Under the pieces are notes generated by a model. It saw only the letters and a list, made by a program, of their open reading frames with translations, did no database searches and was not told the DNA's origin. A program made the position numbers and the translations under genes. Shown here piece after piece: positions 24,301 to 35,185 of a stretch of 64,000 nucleotides of DNA. Position 1 is the first letter of the stretch. Every line of letters begins with the position of its first letter. The stretch covers positions 2,356,001 through 2,420,000 of the forward strand of contig CM062386.1 in NCBI GenBank assembly GCA_031310005.1, given 5' to 3'. Source of the DNA: Dactylellina haptotyla (taxonomy: Eukaryota > Ascomycota > Orbiliomycetes > Orbiliales > Orbiliaceae).

Positions 24301-27300
24301 TTAGACTTTTGGTCTTTACCAAATGCGAACAACTGTCAAGCGTCGAAGGAGGAAAGCGTTATGCAGGGCTCCCAAAGATAGAGAATATCCCAACATGAAT
24401 GTAGTTAATTGCGGGAGGTCCACTTTTATCTTAGACCTTATGACAGGCCAACGACAGATGCAAAATACTGGCAGGGGAGTGCCGGATGAGAGGGAGTTCT
24501 TCGCAATCTTTCAAAAGCGGAAATTGTAACGAGCCTGATAGCTGCGTAGGTTTGAAGAGATATAATAGGCACTAGAAACGAAACACAAATAGCAAAGAAT
24601 AGAACAGCTCAGAAGGATGCAATGAAGGAAAGGGTCCAGCCCTCTACTCAATGCTAGTCGAGTCTCCCTCCCGTTTTCATGTGTCTTTCGATTCGCCGTT
24701 TAGATGGCTGCCAATCGAATTCAACATGAATACATACTGGGTAACCAGGAAGAAGAATGAAGGTTGGATATTTCCAATAATGCTGGTACCACCAACAGTG
24801 AACATGGAATGTCAATTAGCACCACAGCCAAATACCCGAAGTAAATGTCTCGCGCCCCTTAGCCCAGAAGTCGAAACACCGCCAATCATCAAAGATAAAT
24901 GCCAGCTATCAATTTAGATGCTCATAGCCCCTCGATACGGCCTTGAATGTTTAAACCAGGCTCGTGAAAATTGGAGGACCATCAGTATTAACACATGCCC
25001 TTGTCAATGTGCTCAGTTCCCTCAGGCCCCCCAAGTCTCGACGCCTCAACCCCACAAACAAACATCCATTCTCAAGACAAGAGTGCCACCAATCTTCGCA
25101 CTAACAAGCGTCAGCCACTTCAGCAAGCCAGCATCTTTCCCCTGTTGTTCCGAACCAGCAATCATGGAACCCACCAATACCGTTGCTTGCCGCCGGATCA
25201 CTGTTTGCTTCATTATAGTCCATTAATAACCCTTGGAAAACTTCACTTCGTCTAAGCTAAGTAGTTTCTAATCTCCCCCGTTTCGATCACCACTAATGGC
25301 TGACGTCCGCTTTTGAGAGTTCCAATTACGAAATTCTTGCATCACTGACGAACATGTGTTTCGAATATTACTCGCTGCCTTTCTTTTCTGAGATATTGCT
25401 CGTATAGAGAGAATATTGACATTCTTCGTGCAATTTCGCGCCGATATTAATCAGTGCGAAGAAATCTTCAATCCAAGTCTATTCTCATTAGATCCTAGAA
25501 AGAAAGTCCAATTCGTATAGAACAGTATATCAGACGAAAAGGCCCGTTTTTACCGCTCCGTCCAACGTGGGGAAATGACTGCTGCCTGTGTAGCAGGATA
25601 TGGTACAATAACGGAAATTAAGAATAAAATAAAGAAGAAAATAATAAAAAGCATATTTTCCACATTTTAGTGCCGAGACTGCTATTGTGTTTTGGTTTGG
25701 GTTTGAGATTGCCGAGACTGCCCTTTTCAATTGCTTGCTGTCTTTTCGTTTGTGTTGCCACGTTTGTCCAACTTCGCACTATTAGAAAATGCAACTTCAC
25801 TACAACACATACAACCTTTGAATGTGTGCATCGACGGGAAGGAGCGGGATCTAAAATCGTAACATCGTCTATGCAGGTACCTCCACGCCGTTTAAAAACT
25901 TGGATTTTATTGGCGCCGCGTTGCCTTGACAGTGGATACACAAATCTTAAATGTTGTGTCCATGCGAGGAATGGTTAGGAGCTGTACTACAGAGAAGCAA
26001 TACCATATTAAGCTCAGAACGGAATAGTCACCCAAGGCTTCGGTAACACCATGCGAACAAAGGTTTTGTTCTTTGTAAACGGCATAGAATATCTCTGTGG
26101 AGAATGTGGTCGCAATGAATCTAGATCTTCATGAACCTCTTCTCGTAGTCATACAAGCCATACCTGGATTCCTTCTCATGGGACATACAACATCTCCGTC
26201 GTGCAGTACATACAGCCGGGCCACTGAGTTACATCCATCCTTGATGTTTGTGATATACGAGGCAGTTCTTTTGGACCGGATTCCCGGAAGACCATTTCCA
26301 TGATCACTAACATGTCCTATTTTGGGGAAGTCCCATCGACCTCTTCGTAATTTCGACCGCTTGCTATTGTACCAATAGGCTGCAATTGCCATTAAAACGA
26401 ATAACGGCTGTAATTCATAGCCTGGTGCACTTTTGTTATTTCTGATGAGTGACTGACAAGACTAGGGAGAGTGCCAGTATGCTTATGTTGAAGAATAAGG
26501 TATCCCGACTCGAACATACGAATATATAGTAGTGTGTTGTGTAGTCTTGAGTTGGGCTGCAAGCTCGTTAATACTGATGTATAAATTCGGATTTACTATC
26601 TTTATTGAGGCAAATTGATTTTATGGGGCCCAGAGATTCGCCGGAACCGCTCTCGACCCTTTTTGGGTTAGGTGGACAGGGTCCATTCAGTTGATGGATC
26701 AGCGACAACAAGTAGAAAAGAAGACGGATCGTCGATGCAAATTTCGATCTGATGACTTCGACACGAATTCTAAGAGACAAACCGCCAGTATAACGATTAA
26801 AATCAATTGATTACCGAATATTACTATAGCAAAGAGTCATGCATACCCGGACGCGGTCCCTCTGAAGATCGGCAATCTCCATTGTGTAAAAAACAACAAG
26901 GACCGCCTGCACCTACGGTATGCTATCGGAAGCGCGTATTCAACAACTGGGAATCTACAATTCGTGTGGCGTATCGCTAGGAGCACCACTGTAGTATTGA
27001 AGAAGAAATCGCTGACGACGAAGATCAATCACGATCCTACAGCACCAAGAGGCGTCGCCGAGAACACTAGCGACAGCAGAAATGTAGCTGTGCAGAAGTC
27101 CTGATTGATATACCTTCCAATCCTAAAGCCTTCGCATATATATTCCGCCAGATGTCACAATAGCCAGGCATGGCGAGGCGCTGTTTAATACCCCGTAAAA
27201 TAACGGGGCGATCCTTCGGAAGTTCCCTACTTCAGGTTACGGGCTGGTTAGCAAAAGCACAAGATGTCAACACTAAGCGAGCCGCAGACCAAATTCCTTT

Positions 27301-30300
27301 GAATTGGGCCAGCAGTGCTTGCAGAAATCGATCTGTCCAGTGTATATAGCTCGTTGGAAGATATACCTGGAACTACGCGTGCGGGCGGAGGGCATTGCCT
27401 CTCTTAGGTATTGATATGACATAGAAAAACGTCTATTGCGTATTCGTATACATGTGAGATAGGTATGATTATAATGGCAGCTAGCAGTGCCCGAAATTTG
27501 TAATCGCCATCAGTTTTTACTTTAAACCTAGAGTATACTATTTGAGACTTAGCCAATAATGAGAAAATTTCCAATTCAAAATTAACAAAAAAAAAAACCT
27601 GAAATTTTCTAGGAGCTATATCTACTAGTTTAAGAGGGGCGAAGACTTGAAAATAAATAAGCTTAATTGACCAGCAGAATGATCTTTCGGTTGCAGGATT
27701 GGGTGTCGCAGATTTTGACTAAACCTCGATAAGACCGACTGCAGCCTGCGACAAAATAACCCAATAGCATCTAATTAATATGACAGTTAGTCTAGACCGG
27801 TTGTAGAGAAACTCGCTACAAAGCTTCTCTACGCGAGAGATAAGAGCTTTGGACAAAAACATCACCTCCGCATATCACATCGGCTACCTGCAAGCTCGTT
27901 TGATCAATGCTGGGCCGATTGCTCATGCACCGTAGATCGCCGACAAAACCCTTTTATGTCACCATCTTACCCTAGGCTATTTCCGTCACAAGCGTTAAAA
28001 CGACCAGACAGAGTCTATTGGCAGTTCTCCACAACGTGCACGTTTGAGAAATTGTACGAGGCAGCTCTCACAACTGACCAGAGCCACCATCTGGAGCTCC
28101 ACTCCGAGTCGAAGTAACCCACGCCTATTTCACCCCCTTCTCCTGCATTTATCTTCGAATAGCATCTCTTTATTATATTCCGCGAATTAGGCTTATGCTT
28201 GTTGGTGGGCCCTGAAAAATACGAGGTTGGTATCCATTGAACACCGAATATCGGGTCAAGCTGGTTGCGCAACTACCTCCACTCTGTGTTTCGTCTTGAC
28301 ATGCTAATCGACCACTCGGATTCTCTTCCTAGAGTGCCATCCCCGAGGCTTTTGCCGTTTGGCGCCCGTCTTGTGCAGTTAATACTTGATCATATAAAGT
28401 CATAGCATATATGACGTATGTCTCAGAATGCGCGATATAAAGCCTGATACGTTTGTAGATAAATCCCACAAATTGGTTCGGAGAGCTGGAGTTCGTAGAA
28501 CAGGCCCAGTTCTGATCTGCAGCAGGGAACTTTGTCCACACGCTTGTGGAAACAGATCCTATAATTAGAGCGTGGGATGTCCACCTTGGCACGACATATG
28601 AGAAACCCTGAAAATTCTGATAGCAGTAACGCTACATACCATTTTTTGACGACTGGTCCTGTAAGGTAGCCTTCATTACGCGAAGGGTATATTCGTTAGA
28701 AATGAGCTTCATGCATGGCTCAGACCTAGCACAATAGTGTTTGTGGTGTACGTGAATACAAATCTTGGCATGTGGCAGGCTATTGGTAACCTTTTTTGAA
28801 AGGTTACTCCGATTTGGTGTGGGAAAGGGTCGTGTCTAACTGAATATCGACATAGAATTGAGTTTCTATGAAGCTCCCATATTTGCTATAAACCTCAAGG
28901 AATTGTCGCAATGACCGTGAACCCGAGGTTGGTGGCGGCTATCAGGCGTGTTGTTGATGCGAAGTGGGTCCAGTGTTTGTTGGGAACGGGAAGATATCGG
29001 CTGAGATAATGATAGGTATCGTATTAGCATGTACTATTTTCGGTCAGTGCGAGGTTTCTAAACTCACATAGCTCATCCTGCTTGCCATTTTGCCAGCATG
29101 CGCTCGGAGTCAGGATTGCAGAGAGGTTAAATCAGGTAGCCAAAGAAAACGTTGATTGACAACATAGATTTCTTTGTCATTCAAAAGATAGGCGAAAGTG
29201 TAAGTACGAATTAAATTTAAATGAGAATCCTACAGTCTCAGTGAGCTCCAGGAGCCTGATGTTGAAAACCAGAAGCCGTGTCAAAAATGGCGCACGTCTG
29301 GGGCAGATATTTTGGTCCTCATGTTGCATATTATGATTGTAGTGTGTTGACCCCCGCGGGATGGTACATGAAGAAACCGGGAGCGGACACCATTATTTGA
29401 GAGAATTCAATTTCTAACCTGAAAAGACGTAAGGACTGGTATGCGATTACGAATAATGTCATTGTTGGGTAGGAAGGGCGGTTGAGAGAAGGTTTGTGGA
29501 GTGCGACAAGAAGAAAGAATGCCAGAATCGTTAACCCTCCCACATGATGTTATCCACCCGCTCGATCTAGATCACACTCGATTATGGTACTTGCCGATGG
29601 CTTAAAAAGACGCAACTCCCCATATCCTGGCTCGCATCTTAGCTATACGAGGTCTTGTCCCAGGCAGAGAGCCGCACATTGCATATGCAGAATCGCATTG
29701 CCATCGAGGCTGATGCTCAGAAACTCAGGATAAAATTTTTTGCCATGATTCATCACTCCATGCTCTGGGCATCCTGCATCCGTGCATCGCATTCCAGCTC
29801 GCCTAGGCATTCAGATACCCATGATTCTTATGTAAGTATTATATATTTCTCTCGCATGCACCGAAGCCTAGAAGCCAGCAACGCGGAACTCGGCAAGCCG
29901 GGACGCCTTCCCGGCTAATATGGTAGATATCATTCATTGAGACATCATCCTATCGGAAAACACAGAGTATCATAATTACAGGCGCTCGCGGCTCCGTTGG
30001 CTTTTTTTTTGGGGTACACCTAGTCCAGTATTCGCGATTGTAACAAATTCGATATCGTGATGACTGGGTGGACCTTCAGCTCCGGAGCTCGTACTCGTGC
30101 ACGGAAGATGGTCAGGGCAGAGAATCCTAGGAATTTGACGAACGTGGAGCTTTAAAGCAAGGTTCCTAGTGTTTCGATAGTTAAGGGTGCTTACAGAATG
30201 CGGGGTTGATATATTGCAGCTGAGGGATTTAACTTTTATTGACGAAGCGCATCATCGGTAGTAAGACAAAAAAAAATTGTACTTCAACCATTTAAGTAAG

Positions 30301-30556
30301 TCAGCCGAGCTCAATGGGGCTCCATAAACAAGGTCACGGCGCCTCCAAGAATAGCCCGAGGGCTAAAGGAGGTCTGGGAATCAGAATCAGCTGCGACGTA
30401 GAGAGGCGGAGCTGAATCGCGAAGCCTGCTCGGGGTGTATCGGGGTTTCCCCACGAAAAGATTTATTATGCATAGAATATGAGATTATGATACTTAGAAT
30501 ACAGTAGACGAGGGTATAGTACGAGAAAGCAGAGGCTACCATGTCGATCATCACAA
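24301..30556. other. Gene-poor stretch, about 6.3 kb
   Basis: No frame exceeds about 105 codons and none resembles a family. I see no splice-joined series of conserved segments. Structures seen are a repeated TGCCGAGACTGC (25671-25682 and 25710-25721), hairpins at 27191-27208, 27803-27832 and 28786-28807, and A-runs near 27590 and 30270. Stop codons are frequent in all frames. This could be decayed mobile-element DNA, but I find no matching terminal repeats or reverse transcriptase or transposase remnants. Confidence 0.5.
28786..28807. repeat. Hairpin with 9-bp perfect stem
   Basis: GTAACCTTT and AAAGGTTAC are separated by four bases (TTTG). It has no following T-run on either side that would suggest a terminator, and no adjacent gene. 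Confidence 0.7.
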
Positions 30557-31918
30557 TCAAGTTTGCGCACCTGGTTCTTGCCTGAAAAGAACAATCTCGG
30601 ATTGTTTGAAATATCGGCGGGCATCTGCGAGAAGGTTGCGTCCATTAGCATAACTGGCCGACACGGTTTGGAAAAGAGGGCCGATGGGAATCACGGGAGC
30701 CTGAAGCCAAATATGGGGGCAATATTTTGTGGATAACTGGTGAACAATAAGAAGCTGAAACATGTGGGCTACCCCCAAAAGTGGAGTAACCAATGGAGGC
30801 GAATTTACCTTCGTCTATAAGAACTAAACTGAGGTAGTATCTTGTGGAGTACTTCTTGTTAACTTCACGGAATGTGGGGGTTAAATCAAAGCCACCAAGG
30901 AACAATCTGATAGGTATTGTCTCGCCTGATTTAAATGTCAGCATTCTGCGAGAACAAACAGTCTGTGGACCAATAACTTGCAATGAAGCAAGCTGCGATC
31001 CCATGTTGAAGAGCATTCAGGTGATAAGACCATACCTCGAGATGGGGACCCATCCATAATCTAAGCGGATTACGCGGAATTAGTCAAACCCGGGGGACGA
31101 ATAAATAATGTTTGGGAAAAAAATAAAAATAAATAAATTTGCAACGGGTACTTCGTATATGCGTACCTCAAATCTGACCAATGTTTCACTTTCGTTATAT
31201 TGATTTGGAGGCGTTCCGGTGGTCTCGCGCCGGATTATGGAGAGCTCCATGTGCTTGATCTTCAGCCTGACGAGGAGGAAGTAAATTCTCCCGACAATGA
31301 CGTCTTTGAGATGATATTTGTTTTTCGAGTATTCAAATTCTATATGTAGACAATCCTCGATACCCACGTCCATCTTGATGGAGCTGTTGATATCCGGAGG
31401 TTGTCTATATGAGTACACCCAGATATCCTTTTCGCGTATGACATCCGCCAACCGTCGAGATACAGTGACTCGGATGAAGTAGCGCAACTTGACGTTTATG
31501 CCATTGTATGACTCGTATTGCTTTTCGACATTTTTGAATTCAAAGTCGTAGGTCTGGGGATGCTGGAGATCTCCCGGAGCAGCAAGTTCCTGGCCAAGGG
31601 ATAGGAATTCGTAATGATTTCCACGATCAAAGAACATCTCTAGGAAGTTGAGGCAAGGTCAGCACGTGGAAACTTGAGAGCAGTATCGAAGAACAAACCT
31701 ATAGTTCCGATAAACTGGACCTTGATACCAGTGTGCTCGAGCCTCTTTCCGTCTTTTGGACGTATTGTAACGGCGCCCTTGACGGACTCCCCGTCCTTGT
31801 ACAAGGGGCATTTTTCACGGCGGTTCTTGTCAAGCTTGACGTCGACCATTTGCCTATCATCTTCGGAGTCCTCCAGGCGTATATCGATATCGAGCGGTGT
31901 CGAGAAGAAGTATGACAT
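30557..31918 (-). CDS. VPS26: Retromer subunit VPS26
   Basis: Five exons on the minus strand, 31918-31699, 31639-31167, 31060-31036, 30925-30809 and 30624-30557, join in frame to 300 residues. The third exon is only 25 bases. The start is the ATG at 31918 giving MSYFFSTPLDIDIRLED, matching the family's opening; the frame upstream lacks an ATG. Hallmarks of the arrestin-like fold are present: KGAVTIRPKDGKRLEHTGIK, QFIGTIEMFFDRGNHYEF, YNGINVKLRYFIRVTV, then IPIRLFLGGFDLTPT and VNKKYSTRYYLSLVLIDE. The last exon gives RRYFKQSEIVLFRQ, the usual end. Vps26 with Vps35 and Vps29 recovers cargo from endosomes to Golgi. It is slightly shorter than many homologues because the tail after the core is only a few residues. 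Identification is firm. Confidence 0.95.
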
Positions 31919-34519
31919 GGTCGCGGCGAGGATAAAGGAATCCGGGGGAGTTGGTAAACGGTGTTTCAGCTCGGGATGGATCGGGAGAGCCACGGGCGAT
32001 GAACAGACGGCCGAAAGTTATCGCGCGATCGCAAGTCGGGCCGCTAGAAGGGGTCGCTCGGTTCGGAGTCGGCAAGGCGAGAGAAAGGGTGATGTTGCGC
32101 GGTAGTGGTTCGATGTCGTTGCTGGTCTGGTTGCTGGTTGCGTAGCTCAAGGAGAACACTGCCTAATGCGGAGGAGGCTCGCTGTGGCTCGAACAGGAGC
32201 TCTCACGTGATTGCTGGACGACAGCGACAACACATGAGCCACAGGCCACACAGCCACTGTCACACCCGCCACACCCGCGCACACACCAAGTGCGACTCCC
32301 CAACCCCGTCTCCGTTCTCCGTGATCCGTCTGGAAATACAGCCCGTACTGTCTGGCGGACGAAGATGGATACTGGGGATTTCCCCGCATTTTCCAGACCG
32401 CTGGTAATGCCGGCACTTCATCGGCCTATTATTCCTGTGTGAGCTATAGTACTCGACTGGTCGGACAGGTACAGAGACATGGACACGTCTCGGTGCAGCA
32501 CAGCTCCCGTTCACCCAGCCCGGTCTCTTGATGCGTGCGGGGAGCAATGAGCCCGAAAACGTCGTGTGACATAGCAGTTCTCGCTGGGATTCTTTGCGTA
32601 TTCGTATCTTCGTTCTATGCGGTTTCGACACGGTACCTGTACGGGTACATACAAGAGAGGGCAGAGGGGCACAACCCTCCCCTGGATACATCTCATCACC
32701 AAGAAAACAGCATCAGATGTGGTTGATCCATTGACATCACAGTGTTGGAATACCGCCTCTCTATGAGCCAAGCGAGTACCTTTCATCCAGTTTATGATGA
32801 CGACAATTTTGCTTCATTTCTGGATCTCGTCGCGACCTGGTTTCTTGAAGGTGAGAAGCATCTGTGGACGTCCGGACTCCCACCCCTTAGGATTTATGTG
32901 CTAACCCGCAACCAGAAACGTCCAATCAAGAGCTCTCGAAGCGAAACTAACGTAACCACCAAGCCTCTCTGAAAAAAAAAAAAAAGATAGTGCCTACGGA
33001 TGATCCGCATCTACGGCTCGCAAACGGAAACCATGATCCATCCAGGCTTCCTTGAGAGGCGGGGTGCATGATTGAACGCTGTAAGACGGTCTGCACAATC
33101 GTGGTTAGTCACGAGGAGGACTTCTCCTCGGATCCACTTTGCGGTGAGTTCTTCTGTTGTTGCATGTTGAACCTAGACTTGACCCGTTGCAGTTTTATTA
33201 CCCCGGATTTTGCTAATGTCCTCCCCAGCCGCCAGTTGCAAGGTTCTTCGCTGATGAGTTGTCAGACTGCTTCTCCATCTTGTTTAATCCTCGAAACCGA
33301 TGAAATTATTTTACGAATCATAATATGCATCGTGCATTTCGAACACGAATGGGATTTGAAGACGTCTTTCTTCAAAAATCCCTCGTAGAAAAACGAAGTC
33401 AGGCGATCGAGCTTTACATTTGCGTGCATTATTTGTGCAGCAAACGAGGAGCAAGAATTTCTACCATGAATGTTACCATGACTGCAGGTTTTATTGCACT
33501 GCAGCAGAAAGCTCGGAGAAGGCCAGAACGATATCTTGGCTCTGCCCTTGATGGCTCTTTCTCTTGCTCCCTGGCTTCGCATGCTGCTTTGACCCGGGCT
33601 TTTCACAGCCCAAGAATAGGATATTTCGCGGGGTACATAATGTGGAGGAAGCAAGGTTCAAACAACATAATATTTTGGCCCTAAATCCCTCATAAGATCG
33701 ATCAGGGTTTGCTCAAGGTAGGTTGTTCCTGCTGCAGCAATATCGGAGCCCGTTGTGAAGGCTGTGGCCTTCGAATTGGATGGGGCTTTTGTGGAACGTA
33801 TTGGTTTTGAATACCGATAAACTATCAATCGTCAGGATCATTGAGAGTTTAAGCAGGACGATGCACCCAACAGAGGGAGGAGTGCGTTGCACCGGCCGAT
33901 CCCCAGAGCCCAAAATCTAAAAATTCTTGATCGGCGAACCAGCGAGATTACCAGGTGGGTGAAGCGAAGGGAGTTCGCCACAACTCATTTGGCTCCCCGT
34001 TTGCATTACCAACCGAACTAACTAGAAAGTAGGCTGCGGGTGGGGGTTTCGAACATCTGCCAGCTGAATCATGGGACCAGAAAAAGGCTACGCTAGTAAA
34101 AGCGTGGGGAAGAAACGAGCGGTTCCTTTTTTTACTTTTTCAGTCATGCAGGCCAATGCATGCACAGGAGCAACCTAGGAGTGCGCTCCATTTGAAAGCG
34201 TTAAGGTTAAAAAAAAAAAAAAAAAAAAAAGTGAGAAAGGATGACGGCGGTTGAGAAGTTTTAGTAAATCTCCTGGTGCGATCACCAGCTCTCCACGGGA
34301 AGCTAACCTGTCCTAAACATTCAATGACTATATAAGGACCAGTTCCCTCCCAGTTTCGAAATTTTGTTTCACTAGTCATCAGCAACATCAGACACAAAGA
34401 GAAGATATATCAATTAACCTCGCTTGTTCAAGCTCAACTTGATATAATTGCGATCTTCACTATCTTTATACTCCTCACCGCTCTCACATACGGGTTTCAT
34501 TTGCTATAAGTTTACAAAA
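31919..34519. other. Divergent interval between VPS26 and gluconokinase
   Basis: This 2.6-kb stretch must hold both promoters. Plus-strand CTATATAAGG at 34328-34337, about 185 bases before the gluconokinase ATG, is a good TATA box. An A-run of about 22 lies at 34208-34229. A 59-codon frame from the ATG at 32547 encodes one hydrophobic segment, but nothing else supports it as a gene. A few other frames near 33000-33700 have no family likeness. Confidence 0.5.
34328..34337 (+). promoter_or_regulatory. TATA-box-like element of the gluconokinase gene
   Basis: CTATATAAGG lies about 185 bases before the ATG at 34520. The leader after it is C/T- and A-rich with no ATG seen before the start. The match to the TATA consensus is seen; its use is inferred. 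Confidence 0.5.
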
Positions 34520-35185
34520 ATGCACCGATACTCTCTCAGATCTTCCGTCCAGGTTCCACTTCCAAAGTTGGATACCTTGAGCCTGGACCTCGACGCTGCC
34601 CTCGCACGCCGCACTTCGTTTCACCAGCCGGCCGCCAAACAATCGCCCTCTATTCGCCATGTTTGGGTCGTCACTGGCCCAGCTGGCTGTGGGAAGAGCT
34701 CTGTTGCCGCTTACATCGCTCAATCTCTTGATCTTCCATACATCGAAGGAGATGACTACCATCCACCAGAGAACGTTAAGAAGATGTCCGCCGGAATTCC
34801 CCTTAACGACGAAGACCGCTGGGGCTGGCTCGATACTCTGCGCCAGAAAGCTAGCGAGGAACTTGAAGGAGGTGCTATGGGATGCGTCGTTACATGCTCT
34901 GCACTAAAACGACGGTATAGGGATTTTATTCGACAAGTTGGTCAGGCCGAGGTTGGAATTGTCGTTCGATTCGTCTACCTTCGCGCGGATGTCGAACTCC
35001 TCATTCAAAGAGTCAAGGCTCGAAAGAACCATTTCATGAAGGACGACATGGTTCGCAGTCAATTCGTCGCCCTTGAGGAACCAGATTCTTCTGAACCAGA
35101 CGTTGTCTCCGTGGACGTCTCAGGATCACTCACCGAAGTCCAACAGAACGCACTCCGAGAAATCGAGAAGCGAATGCTCGAGTAA
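34520..35185 (+). CDS. Gluconokinase (ATP:D-gluconate 6-phosphotransferase)
   Basis: A single exon of 221 residues. The frame runs 24 codons further upstream but without an ATG, so the ATG at 34520 is used. Walker A is GPAGCGKSS at about residues 53-61. The family's gluconate-binding block EGDDYHPPENVKKMSAGIPLNDEDR follows at once, then WLDTLR and CSALKRRYRDFIR, then VYLRADVELLIQRVKARKNHFMK. All match GntK-type gluconokinases, which make 6-phosphogluconate for the pentose-phosphate pathway. About 45 residues precede the catalytic core. They are basic and Ser-rich with a possible organelle signal, but Gln/Pro content makes that uncertain. It is divergent from VPS26. Confidence 0.93.
   Translation: MHRYSLRSSVQVPLPKLDTLSLDLDAALARRTSFHQPAAKQSPSIRHVWVVTGPAGCGKSSVAAYIAQSLDLPYIEGDDYHPPENVKKMSAGIPLNDEDRWGWLDTLRQKASEELEGGAMGCVVTCSALKRRYRDFIRQVGQAEVGIVVRFVYLRADVELLIQRVKARKNHFMKDDMVRSQFVALEEPDSSEPDVVSVDVSGSLTEVQQNALREIEKRMLE

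Noticed and set aside
32547-32726. 59-codon frame with one hydrophobic segment upstream of gluconokinase
   Set aside because: Single short frame without conservation clue, in an interval that must hold two promoters.
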